Source: Cyclobacteriaceae bacterium (GTDB taxonomy: Bacteria; Bacteroidota; Bacteroidia; Cytophagales; Cyclobacteriaceae). From it: 12,707 bases of DNA. A model generated the notes under the pieces. It was not told the origin of the DNA, did not search any database, and saw only the letters and a program-made list of their open reading frames with translations. Made by a program: the position numbers and the translations under genes. Of this stretch, positions 1 to 7,128 are shown piece after piece. How positions within the stretch are numbered: position 1 is the stretch's first letter; each line of letters starts with the position of its first letter. The DNA is taken from assembly GCA_025455225.1 (NCBI GenBank), contig JALOMY010000039.1:1-12707 (forward strand), written 5' to 3'.

Positions 1-383
1 TTTCTTCCTGGGTTTTGAAATTGAAACATCTATTTTCAACGCACCTGAAATCTACCCGGCCAGGGTCTGCTTTGCTAACCGGGATATTGAATGGATTTCT
101 ACCATGCGGGCTTGTATATGCCGGGTTAGCCATTGCTCTGGTTCAGAACACGCCCTCGGAAAGCGGACTGATTATGATATTATTCGGTTTGGGTACAATG
201 CCAGCACTTCTGGCAGCAGCCTATTCCTGGCAGGCGGTAAAAAAGGTAATACCCTGGTCGTTTCAACGAATCCAAACCGTTATGCTGGTGGTAGTAGCCG
301 TATTGATGATCTGGCGTGGACTCAATTCTGAAACCCATCTTTTTCACAGTCATGAACCGGATGTTATTTGTATCCCGGAATAA
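1..383 (+). CDS. TauE/SafE-family (COG2836-like) membrane protein, C-terminal part
   Basis: The frame is open to the left edge, so this is the 3' part of a gene. The TTG at 15 that could be read as a start lies inside the protein. About 126 residues are visible. They begin just before the characteristic segment NGFLPCGLVYAGLAIAL, whose Pro-Cys-Gly marks the second half of the TauE/SafE-like family linked to cytochrome oxidase assembly. Two further hydrophobic segments follow (around GLIMILFGLGTMPALLAAAY and VMLVVVAVLMIW). The protein ends in a short His/Cys-containing tail (HLFHSHEPDVICIPE), which could bind a metal. Relatives are roughly 230-240 residues, so about half is missing. In Bacteroidota this family commonly follows ccoNOP/ccoG/fixH genes and is thought to help metal delivery or maturation of cbb3 oxidase. 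The oxidase genes, if present, would lie left of this window. The gene converges on the AraC gene with a 16-bp gap and no clear terminator hairpin. Confidence 0.75.
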   Translation, partial: SSWVLKLKHLFSTHLKSTRPGSALLTGILNGFLPCGLVYAGLAIALVQNTPSESGLIMILFGLGTMPALLAAAYSWQAVKKVIPWSFQRIQTVMLVVVAVLMIWRGLNSETHLFHSHEPDVICIPE

Positions 384-399
384 TTGAATAAGTTCTGTT

Positions 400-1284
400 T
401 TACCGTGTTAGTTGCATCAGGTACTTCTTCGGGGTAACTCCGAATTTCTTTTTAAAGGCTGCAATAAAGTGACTGGGATTGGTATAACCGGTCTGAAAGG
501 CTACTTCATTTACTTTATACTTTCCTGAATCCAGTAAAACGCGGGCATGATCCAATTTATGGTCCAGTAAATATCCAAATACAGTGTTGCCATAGATCTC
601 TTTGAACCCGGCTTTTAATTGGTACTCATTCAACCCGGCATATTTTGCCAATGCCTTTAGGCCCGGAGGTGAATCCATATTTTTCAGAAGGTACTCCTTG
701 GCATTTTTGATCTTGCGAACGGTTTCTTCATCATTCAGAAACGGGCAGGTTTCGGTATCGGGTTTCTTCTCGGAGAAATACAGGCTGAGCAATTCAAATA
801 TTTTTCCATGAAAGTAAAGGTTGCGGGCATTTTCACTCAGTTGAACGGAGAACAATTGGTTGAGAACCACAACCAGGGCAGAGGGAATGTCGCGCTCGTC
901 ATAAAATTTTCGATTCGCATTTTCAGCTTTCAGAAACGAAATCGATTCATGCGTAAAGAGTTGATGCAAATTTTCCAGCGAAATGAAGAGAAACACCATC
1001 CGGCTACCGGGTGAGAGCCGGAGGGTAAACGGTACATCACTTTCCGGATTAAAGAAAAAGTAGTTTTTCAACCGTTGTATCTCCCGGCTATAGTGGGGTC
1101 CGAATTCGAACCGGGCGGTTCCGTCAAGGCAGAAATAGAATTGAATGATTTTCCGGTTCAGTGTACCGGCCATACACCATTCTTCGTCCTCCCGGTTGTG
1201 TATTGCGTACAGTTTCATATCCCCCATTTCGAAGAGCGGAGAGATATTACTTATTGGAGTATTTTCTTTTTCTATTGCAATCAT
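400..1284 (-). CDS. AraC/XylS-family transcriptional regulator, PchR-like
   Basis: This 294-residue protein has an N-terminal ligand-sensing half (about 1-185, not recognisable as a specific fold by eye) and a C-terminal double helix-turn-helix of the AraC type (about 190-292). The first HTH contains LKALAKYAGLNEYQLKAGFK and the second contains VNEVAFQTGYTNPSHFIAAF followed by KKKFGVTPKKY. The GLNEYQLKAGFKEIYGNTVF stretch is typical of the PchR subgroup, which controls siderophore or iron-complex receptors. The gene is divergent from a TonB-dependent receptor, the standard arrangement for a regulator of the receptor beside it. By analogy it would activate the receptor operon when its iron or haem ligand is present. 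The ATG at 1284 is used; no strong ribosome binding site is visible, as is usual in Bacteroidota. A candidate operator of two 11-bp direct repeats lies 54-85 bp upstream of its start. The family call is firm; the ligand is unknown. Confidence 0.88.
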   Translation of the reverse strand: MIAIEKENTPISNISPLFEMGDMKLYAIHNREDEEWCMAGTLNRKIIQFYFCLDGTARFEFGPHYSREIQRLKNYFFFNPESDVPFTLRLSPGSRMVFLFISLENLHQLFTHESISFLKAENANRKFYDERDIPSALVVVLNQLFSVQLSENARNLYFHGKIFELLSLYFSEKKPDTETCPFLNDEETVRKIKNAKEYLLKNMDSPPGLKALAKYAGLNEYQLKAGFKEIYGNTVFGYLLDHKLDHARVLLDSGKYKVNEVAFQTGYTNPSHFIAAFKKKFGVTPKKYLMQLTR

Positions 1285-1337
1285 CTATGGGTACTGAAGT
1301 TTATGAAATAACTATTTATAACCTCTTAATTGATAGT

Positions 1338-1369
1338 AAATACCAATTAAAGTGACAAAAATACCAATT
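1338..1369. promoter_or_regulatory. Candidate AraC-type operator: two direct repeats 21 bp apart
   Basis: AAATACCAATT occurs at 1338-1348 and again, identically, at 1359-1369, a centre-to-centre distance of 21 bp or two helical turns. Direct half-sites on one DNA face are how many AraC-family dimers bind, and this spacer separates an AraC gene from its probable target. An inverted partial copy (GGTATTTT, 1423-1430) and an inverted repeat TTAATTG/CAATTAA (1326-1332 and 1344-1350) lie around it. The repeats are seen directly; the binding role is inferred. Confidence 0.5.
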
Positions 1370-1446
1370 TTTGAAAATCATCCTCACGATCCTAAACCAA
1401 TGTTATAAATTATACGTATAGAGGTATTTTAAACATATACATAGGC

Positions 1447-1456
1447 TAACATTTGC
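1447..1456 (+). promoter_or_regulatory. Weak candidate -7 element for the receptor operon
   Basis: TAACATTTGC lies 24 bp before the receptor start codon and resembles the Bacteroidota -7 element TAnnTTTG with one extra base or one mismatch (AACATTTG). No TTG is found about 19 bp upstream. That would suit a promoter that needs an activator such as the divergent AraC protein. Weak evidence only. Confidence 0.25.
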
Positions 1457-1479
1457 ACCGATGACTGGTTTTTGTTCAC

Positions 1480-3717
1480 ATGAGATTAATTGCTGTATCC
1501 TTTCTTAGTCAAATTCTATTGCTTTTAACTGTTCAGGCCCAGTTTAGGGTTACACTGATTGATAAAGGAACGGATAAAGGAATTGAGGGCGCCCTGGTTT
1601 ACGCTTCTTCACCGGATGGTAAGTTGCTGGCCCAGGATGTTTCTGATCAGAATGGCATGGCGAACCTGAAACTCAGTTCATTTCCTGCTCGGATCAGCAC
1701 ATCGCATATAGGTTTTCAACCCACACTACGTGAAGTTGAACATTCAGGAGATGTAGTCATTGAACTGGATGCCCTTATGCACCAATTGGAGGAAGTGGTA
1801 GTTACAGGGCAGTTTGAACCTCAGTCGGCACATCAATCAGTTTACCGGGTTCGTACTATTTCATCCGATCGGATTCAGGCTGTTGGATCAACCCGTTTAC
1901 AGGATGTATTGAATACCGAACTGAATATCCGGTTTTCACAAGACCTGGCACTGGGGGGTTCCAATCTTTCCATGCAAGGCCTTGCCGGGCAAAATGTTAA
2001 AGTGCTGATCGATGGTGTTCCTATGGTAGGGCGCCAGGGAACCGGAAATGAAATCAATATCAACCAGATTAATATCAACACCATCGAACGTATTGAAATT
2101 GTTGAAGGTCCTATGTCGGTTATTTATGGTGCCGATGCACTGGCGGGCGTAATTAACATCATCACTAAAAGGCCTGAAGATGATAAATGGAATGCTTCCA
2201 TTCGGCTGCACGAAGAATCGGTTGGAAATGAATATGGATTTCAGAAAGGTATTCATAACGAAAGTGTATCGCTAGGTTATTCACATAATTCATGGTATGC
2301 ATCTGCGGATCTGACGAGGAATTTTTTTGGAGGCTGGCAAGGCAGTGCTGAAGACCGCGACAAAGAATGGCATCCGAAAACACAATGGATGGCTGGTGGA
2401 GTGACGGGTTTCAGAAAGGGTGATACCGATATCTATTACCGCCTGGATTACCTTAATGAAAATATTTACAACCCGGGTATTTTCAGTGGTATAGAAGCAA
2501 TCGATCAACGCTACATCACGAACCGGTTTATGCACCAGGTTCAAGCCAGCCTGAAAATCAGTGAGCGTTGGAAGTATAACGGAGCACTGTCGTATACCGA
2601 CTTCAGTCGTAAAACACAGACAACTACTGTAAATAGAAACACCGGTGATGAACGTCTCGCCATTGGGCCAGGCCTTCAGGATCTGACAGAATTTGACGGC
2701 ATTACGTTTCGCGGTACATTTCTTTTTAAGCCTGTTGGAAAAATTTCGTTTCAATCCGGATATGATGTGAATATTGAAAACGGCAGTGGCGGCCGGTTGC
2801 AAGACGGAGTTTCTTCCATTCAGGATTATGCATTGTTTGCTTCAGCCGAATATAAACCTGCTGAATGGTTGAGTTTTCGTCCCGGTGTGAGGTTCATTAA
2901 GAACTCAGCATATGATGCACCGCCTGCTGTTCCTACCCTGAATGTAAAAATGCAGGTCAGTGAAAAGAACGACTTACGCTTGTCGTATGGCCGCGGGTTC
3001 CGGGCTCCGTCTATCCGTGAACTGTATTTTAATTTCTTTGATGCCAGCCATTCCATTGAGGGTAATCCGGATTTGGAAGCTGAATTATCTCACAGTTACA
3101 ACGTGGCTTGGACATCACGCCTGATCCGTCAAGATGCTTTTACGTATGATTTAACAATCACCGGATTTTACAATACGGTCGATAATATGATCGGTTATGG
3201 TGTTAAGCCTGGCAATGCAGCCATCACAACGTACATCAATATCGATCAGTATAAGACCAAGGGATTTACCTGGTTGAATTCTGTTCGGTACAAAAGCATT
3301 CAGGCTTCTGCAGGTTTTGGTTACACAGGACGTTATAACGATCTGACTTCAGGCAATGAAGGATCAACTGAATTCATCTGGTCTCCGGAAGTTAATACAA
3401 ATGTAACCTGGTCGTGGCCATCCATACGGTCAAGTCTTTCATTGTATTACAAGTACACCGGGGTAACCCCTTATTATGTGGTAGATGCCGATGGCAATAC
3501 GGAAATAGATGAAACAGAAGATTTTCATTGGGCTGATCTGAGCCTGCAGAAATCATTATTTAAATCATTCAATGTATCGGCCGGTGTCAGAAACCTGTTT
3601 AATGTAACCCGAATCAACAACTCAGCTGCTGATGGTGGCTCAGCTCATGGCGGAGGTGCTACCCGGCCTGTGGGCTATGGCCGTTCTTTTTTCTTCAGTC
3701 TAACTTATAAAATTTAA
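1480..3717 (+). CDS. TonB-dependent outer-membrane receptor, probably for haem (HmuR-like)
   Basis: This is a 745-residue outer-membrane active transporter. Residues 1-20 are a Sec signal peptide (cleavage likely after TVQA). Residues 21-98 form a carboxypeptidase-regulatory-like beta domain typical of Bacteroidota receptors. A TonB-box-like EEVVVTG sits at 104-110, and the plug occupies about 121-229 (VLIDGVPMVG, IERIEIVEGPMSVIYGADA, GVINIITK). The rest is a 22-strand-type barrel ending in an aromatic-rich strand (RSFFFSLTYKI). A haem substrate is suggested by FRAP (507-510) and NPDL (529-532) flanking a His at 524, the arrangement known from HemR and HmuR, where this His is needed for haem use. 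The next gene, 32 bp downstream, encodes an HmuY-like lipoprotein and is probably co-transcribed. The divergent PchR-like regulator is likely to control it. A B12 or siderophore substrate is the main alternative. The receptor class is certain; the substrate is moderately supported. Confidence 0.93.
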   Translation: MRLIAVSFLSQILLLLTVQAQFRVTLIDKGTDKGIEGALVYASSPDGKLLAQDVSDQNGMANLKLSSFPARISTSHIGFQPTLREVEHSGDVVIELDALMHQLEEVVVTGQFEPQSAHQSVYRVRTISSDRIQAVGSTRLQDVLNTELNIRFSQDLALGGSNLSMQGLAGQNVKVLIDGVPMVGRQGTGNEININQININTIERIEIVEGPMSVIYGADALAGVINIITKRPEDDKWNASIRLHEESVGNEYGFQKGIHNESVSLGYSHNSWYASADLTRNFFGGWQGSAEDRDKEWHPKTQWMAGGVTGFRKGDTDIYYRLDYLNENIYNPGIFSGIEAIDQRYITNRFMHQVQASLKISERWKYNGALSYTDFSRKTQTTTVNRNTGDERLAIGPGLQDLTEFDGITFRGTFLFKPVGKISFQSGYDVNIENGSGGRLQDGVSSIQDYALFASAEYKPAEWLSFRPGVRFIKNSAYDAPPAVPTLNVKMQVSEKNDLRLSYGRGFRAPSIRELYFNFFDASHSIEGNPDLEAELSHSYNVAWTSRLIRQDAFTYDLTITGFYNTVDNMIGYGVKPGNAAITTYINIDQYKTKGFTWLNSVRYKSIQASAGFGYTGRYNDLTSGNEGSTEFIWSPEVNTNVTWSWPSIRSSLSLYYKYTGVTPYYVVDADGNTEIDETEDFHWADLSLQKSLFKSFNVSAGVRNLFNVTRINNSAADGGSAHGGGATRPVGYGRSFFFSLTYKI

Positions 3718-3749
3718 TCGTTTACATACTCTTTAACTTTAAGTATATC

Positions 3750-5192
3750 ATGATGAATCGTTTAGTAAATCAGAGATTATGGTTGGTAATTATTTTATTC
3801 TTTGTGCTGGTTTCATGCCAGGAAGATCCCCCGTTACCGGATAACCTCGCATCGTTTGAATCTGCCCAGTTGGGATTTGCTGCAACAGAAGATAATCTTA
3901 CGGTCAATATTAATTTTTCAAGAGCTGTTTCTGAATCTGGAATCCTTACGGTGAATTTTGTTCCCAATGAGGTTATATATGGTATAGATTTTACAACCGT
4001 TCCTGCAGCCATCAATACTTCTATACAGGTGCCGGTTGCTTCGGGAGCTACCCAGGTTTCGTTCACCGTTACCAAAAATCCGGATGTATTGCTGGATGGT
4101 GATGAGTCCATTTTGTTTTCTATTACGGACGCTTCTGCCGGATTGATTATTGGTCCGTCTTCCGAACTGGAACTCAGCTTTGCAGAAATTCTTTCTGCGC
4201 AGGCAATTATGAATATTAATGGCGGAGGGGCTACTTATCCGAATAAGGTATTCATTGATTTAACAGCCAACCGTCAAACAGCCGTGACCCGTACGCAATG
4301 GGATCTGGGTTTCTTTACAGGTTCCGATTTTCGGGCAATCCTGAATTCATCCAATGGTATGATGGCCCGGGCATTGGATAAAACCAATCTCAATGAGGTT
4401 ACCGCTGCAGATACAGTTGGATTCGGGTCCCAGCTTTCCTTAAGTGCAGTTTTTGCGGCAGCCCTGGTAACACCTGCTCCTACCTGGATTACGGAAGCAA
4501 AAAACTGGATTGATGATCCTTCCGGTGACCTGACGAAAACAGCGATTGCTTCCATTAGCGCAACCGATAGTGAAAATAAAGTATACATCATCAACCGGGG
4601 TTCTGGTGTTGGTAGTCCTGCTCCGGATCTGGGCTGGAAGAAGATTCGCATTCTCCGCAACGGAGCTGGTTATAAAATTCAATACGCGGATATCAGCGCC
4701 ACTACGTTCGATGAAATTCAGATCATCAAAGACGCTGCATTCAATTTTGTTTACTTCAGCTTCCAGAATGGAACCGTAGCCGTAGAACCTGAAAAAGAAC
4801 GTTGGGACATTGCCTGGACAGGATTTACCAATTTAACTGCGCTTGGCCCTCCAGGCTCTCCTTTGATTCCTTATTATTTCCAGGATGTGGTTTTACAAAA
4901 CCGCAATGGTGTTGAAACGGCTGAGTTACTGATTGCTAATGCAGGCAGTTATGAAAATTTCGGTGAGGAAGATTTAGCCGGCATTACTTTTTCAACCAAT
5001 CAATTAGGAATTGGTTCGAATTGGCGTTCAGGTGGAGGTCCTGGTACAGCACCAGCTGTACGCACCGATCGCTTCTATCTGGTGAAAGATGCTGATGGTA
5101 ACATATACAAGTTGCGGTTTACAGCATTAACCCAGGACGGTGAGCGTGGAAGGCCTCAGATTGAGTTTGCTTTACTTCAGCAAGGTGTCTGA
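3750..5192 (+). CDS. HmuY-like lipoprotein with N-terminal Calx-beta-like domain
   Basis: This 480-residue lipoprotein has a signal sequence and lipobox LVSC, with the lipidated Cys at 23. QED follows the Cys, resembling the acidic signals that send Bacteroidota lipoproteins to the cell surface. Residues about 35-145 look like a Calx-beta-type beta sandwich (VIYGIDFTTVPA, LLDGDESILFSITDA). Residues about 150-475 resemble the HmuY haem-binding family, with two characteristic strands TQWDLGFFTGSDFRAILN (182-199) and RWDIAWTGF (351-359). HmuY captures haem at the surface and passes it to a TonB-dependent receptor, and the receptor gene lies directly upstream, which supports the role. The protein contains no histidine, so the bis-His haem ligation of Porphyromonas HmuY is impossible; Met204 and Met205 after the first WD motif are candidate ligands. 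It is about twice the usual HmuY length because of the extra domain. The start is the first of two adjacent ATGs. Haem as ligand is inferred. Confidence 0.75.
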   Translation: MMNRLVNQRLWLVIILFFVLVSCQEDPPLPDNLASFESAQLGFAATEDNLTVNINFSRAVSESGILTVNFVPNEVIYGIDFTTVPAAINTSIQVPVASGATQVSFTVTKNPDVLLDGDESILFSITDASAGLIIGPSSELELSFAEILSAQAIMNINGGGATYPNKVFIDLTANRQTAVTRTQWDLGFFTGSDFRAILNSSNGMMARALDKTNLNEVTAADTVGFGSQLSLSAVFAAALVTPAPTWITEAKNWIDDPSGDLTKTAIASISATDSENKVYIINRGSGVGSPAPDLGWKKIRILRNGAGYKIQYADISATTFDEIQIIKDAAFNFVYFSFQNGTVAVEPEKERWDIAWTGFTNLTALGPPGSPLIPYYFQDVVLQNRNGVETAELLIANAGSYENFGEEDLAGITFSTNQLGIGSNWRSGGGPGTAPAVRTDRFYLVKDADGNIYKLRFTALTQDGERGRPQIEFALLQQGV

Positions 5193-5211
5193 TTATCGGC
5201 TATGAATGGAT

Positions 5212-5341
5212 GAAGCTGTCTCAAAAGTCAACATAATCTACTACGTCACATCGAACGCAGTGAGATGTCTCTTTTTTGAATGCTAATTATGGGGATTCCC
5301 CACTGCGTGCGGAATGACAAGTGGACTATTGAGACAGCCTC
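5212..5341. repeat. REP-like palindromic element with two internal hairpins
   Basis: The ends are 21-bp imperfect inverted repeats (5212-5232 and 5321-5341) that match at 18 of 21 positions and contain GCTGTCTCAA. Inside are two inverted copies of a 28-bp unit (5245-5272 and 5291-5318) sharing the core ACGCAGTG. Each unit folds into a 5-bp stem with an 11-nt loop: ACATC/GATGT (5248-5252 with 5264-5268) and ATTCC/GGAAT (5295-5299 with 5311-5315). Three stem pairs differ between copies and all three are compensated. The right arm is followed by A and six Ts (5343-5348), so the element may also terminate transcription after the HmuY-like gene. No transposase and no clear target duplication are seen. 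Confidence 0.8.
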
Positions 5342-5361
5342 ATTTTTTAATACAATGAATT

Positions 5362-6057
5362 ATGATTGAGTATATACCCATTCTTACAACTCTTTTTTCT
5401 GTCTATTTTCTTCTGGTAATCTACAAGCATTGGCAATTAAATCCGAAACCGTATTTATTATGGTGGACGCTCGGTGTCTTTACGTTTGGATTCGGAACCG
5501 CGACCGAAAGCATCAATGCACTCTTTGGATGGAGCGAGTGGAATTTCCGGTTATGGTACGTAAGCGGGGCTTTATTAGGTGGATTTCCATTAGCACAAGG
5601 GTCTGTTTACCTGCTCATGAACAAACGATTCGGAGATATCAGCAGTTTGCTGGTAATGAGTATGGTTGTGATAGGTTCGATTTGTGTTTTTAGTTCGCCC
5701 ATCGTGTTACCGGATAATTTCGATCAGACCCTGGGCGGAAAAATTTTGTCGTGGCAATGGGTACGCTACTTTTCACCCTTTATTAATCTCTACTCATTTA
5801 TCTTCCTGGTAGGTGGTGCTGTTTATTCGGCTGTTCGGTATTACCGCCAGGAAAACAGGCAAGGAAGATTTTTAGGGAATGTGCTGATTGCTGTGGGCGC
5901 GTTGTTACCCGGTATTGGTGGTTCGTTCACCCGGATGGGTTACGTGAACGTATTGTTTGTAACCGAACTGCTTGGATTAATAATGATTTATTTGGGATAT
6001 CAGATAATCAAACAGGATCGTTCTATATCAATTCACACTGTCCAGGTTCGTACTTGA
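5362..6057 (+). CDS. Seven-TM integral membrane protein of unknown function
   Basis: I do not recognise a named family for this 231-residue protein. It has seven hydrophobic segments, at about 3-22, 30-52, 64-86, 93-114, 134-160, 170-190 and 194-217, separated by short loops, and a short polar tail (KQDRSISIHTVQVRT). Polar or charged residues inside or near membrane segments include E49 (TATES), Gln79 (PLAQGS) and E202 (TELLG). Arg/Lys-rich loops such as KHWQLNPK and RYYRQENRQGR suggest those loops are cytoplasmic. The overall layout recalls seven-TM sensory or transport-accessory domains, but no output domain is attached. It follows the haem lipoprotein gene on the same strand across a 169-bp spacer holding the palindromic element, so operon membership is uncertain. 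It converges on the response-regulator gene with a 9-bp gap. The reading frame is convincing from its length, composition and tight fit between neighbours. Confidence 0.8.
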   Translation: MIEYIPILTTLFSVYFLLVIYKHWQLNPKPYLLWWTLGVFTFGFGTATESINALFGWSEWNFRLWYVSGALLGGFPLAQGSVYLLMNKRFGDISSLLVMSMVVIGSICVFSSPIVLPDNFDQTLGGKILSWQWVRYFSPFINLYSFIFLVGGAVYSAVRYYRQENRQGRFLGNVLIAVGALLPGIGGSFTRMGYVNVLFVTELLGLIMIYLGYQIIKQDRSISIHTVQVRT

Positions 6058-6066
6058 TTCAATATA

Positions 6067-7128
6067 TTACCCCCTTGCCACGTTCCACTTCACCACCTGT
6101 TCAAGTTTGTGGGGGTGGAGAACGTTGATTTTTCCTCCTTCGATGTTGATGATGCCTTCTTCCCGGAAATCAGACAACACCCGAATAACGGATTCAGAGG
6201 CGGTGCCCACCATTTTCGCCAGGTCATCACGGGACACAGATACCGTGTCACTTTCTTTCATATGATGAATCTTCAACAGGGCTTCAGCTGTGCGCTGACG
6301 AACGGAGTTGTAAGCCAGGTTAAGTAACTGGGCTTCTTTTTCTGAAATCTTCTTGCAAAGCAGGGTTACGAATGTTCTTGAAATTTCCGGGTTGCTGTGT
6401 AATAACGTAAGAAAATCATGACGCGGAATAATGACCAGCTCGCTGTCTTCCAGAGCCACAGCCGATTCACCATAATGTTCATTTTCCAGGATAGCCTCGT
6501 ATCCGAAGAAATCACCGGTTTTGTAAAGACTGATGATGAGCTCCTTTCCATCGGCATTGGTGCGAAAGGACTTTACATTTCCAGATTGAATAAAGAATAG
6601 GGCATTAGGCAGTTCGCCCTCCATGTATATGCCCGCTTTCTTCTTGTAGATTTTTATTTTTTTGTCTTTGCAGAGATCTTTCAGGTTTAAAATTCGCTGC
6701 GCGTCTTCAATGAATTCATTCAGGCCGGATGCATCTGAGCTGTATTGTTTTTTAAGTATGCTTACCTTGTTAAGGCGGGTTTCAACGGCATTCAGAAGAT
6801 CGGTATCATCAAATGGTTTGGTCAAATAATCATCAGCACCGAGCGTCATGCCCTTACGGATATCTGACTTTTCGGTCTTGGCGGTAAGGAATATAAACGG
6901 AATACTCGCAGTCTCCATTTTTTTGCTGAGGATGTGCAGAACACCATACCCATCCAGTTCGGGCATCATGATGTCACAAATAATAAGATCCGGTTGTTCA
7001 CGGTTGGCCAGTTCAACGCCAATCTTTCCGTTTTCAGCTGTCACCACGTTGTAGTTGGCCAGGGTGAGAATTTCGGCTGTGTTTTCACGAACTTCCGGGT
7101 TATCTTCAATTAGCAGAATTTTTTTCAT
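6067..7128 (-). CDS. Response regulator: receiver fused to CRP/FNR-type transcription factor
   Basis: This is a 353-residue fusion. Residues 1-122 form a complete receiver, with acidic pocket E8/D9, phospho-acceptor D52 (LIICDIMMPELDG), T82 and K104 (YLTKPFD). Residues about 150-265 form a cyclic-nucleotide-binding-like beta barrel (YMEGELPNALFFIQSGNVKS, YKTGDFFGYEAIL) leading to a dimerisation helix. Residues about 275-345 form a CRP-type winged HTH (VSRDDLAKMVGTASESVIRV). The recognition helix keeps the E-x3-R pattern (E312, R316) with which FNR and CRP read TGA half-sites. Only three cysteines are present (51, 153, 258), not placed as FNR cluster ligands, so direct Fe-S sensing of oxygen is unlikely. 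The ATG overlaps the kinase stop by 4 bp (TCAT at 7125-7128 on the plus strand), implying translational coupling and a cognate pair. It probably controls respiratory or stress genes, including the divergent usp genes. Confidence 0.92.
   Translation of the reverse strand: MKKILLIEDNPEVRENTAEILTLANYNVVTAENGKIGVELANREQPDLIICDIMMPELDGYGVLHILSKKMETASIPFIFLTAKTEKSDIRKGMTLGADDYLTKPFDDTDLLNAVETRLNKVSILKKQYSSDASGLNEFIEDAQRILNLKDLCKDKKIKIYKKKAGIYMEGELPNALFFIQSGNVKSFRTNADGKELIISLYKTGDFFGYEAILENEHYGESAVALEDSELVIIPRHDFLTLLHSNPEISRTFVTLLCKKISEKEAQLLNLAYNSVRQRTAEALLKIHHMKESDTVSVSRDDLAKMVGTASESVIRVLSDFREEGIINIEGGKINVLHPHKLEQVVKWNVARG

Noticed and set aside
1875..3056. Several reverse-strand open frames inside the TonB receptor gene
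   Set aside because: They overlap a clear receptor gene, have low-complexity or unlikely protein composition and no recognisable motif.
5202..5360. ATGAAT at 5202-5207 and 5355-5360 as a target-site duplication of the palindromic element
   Set aside because: The copies do not abut the element ends, being 4 and 13 bp away, and are only 6 bp of common sequence.
6067..7128. Fe-S cluster oxygen sensing by the CRP/FNR-type regulator
   Set aside because: Only three cysteines are present (51 in the receiver, 153 and 258), without the N-terminal Cys cluster plus central Cys of FNR.
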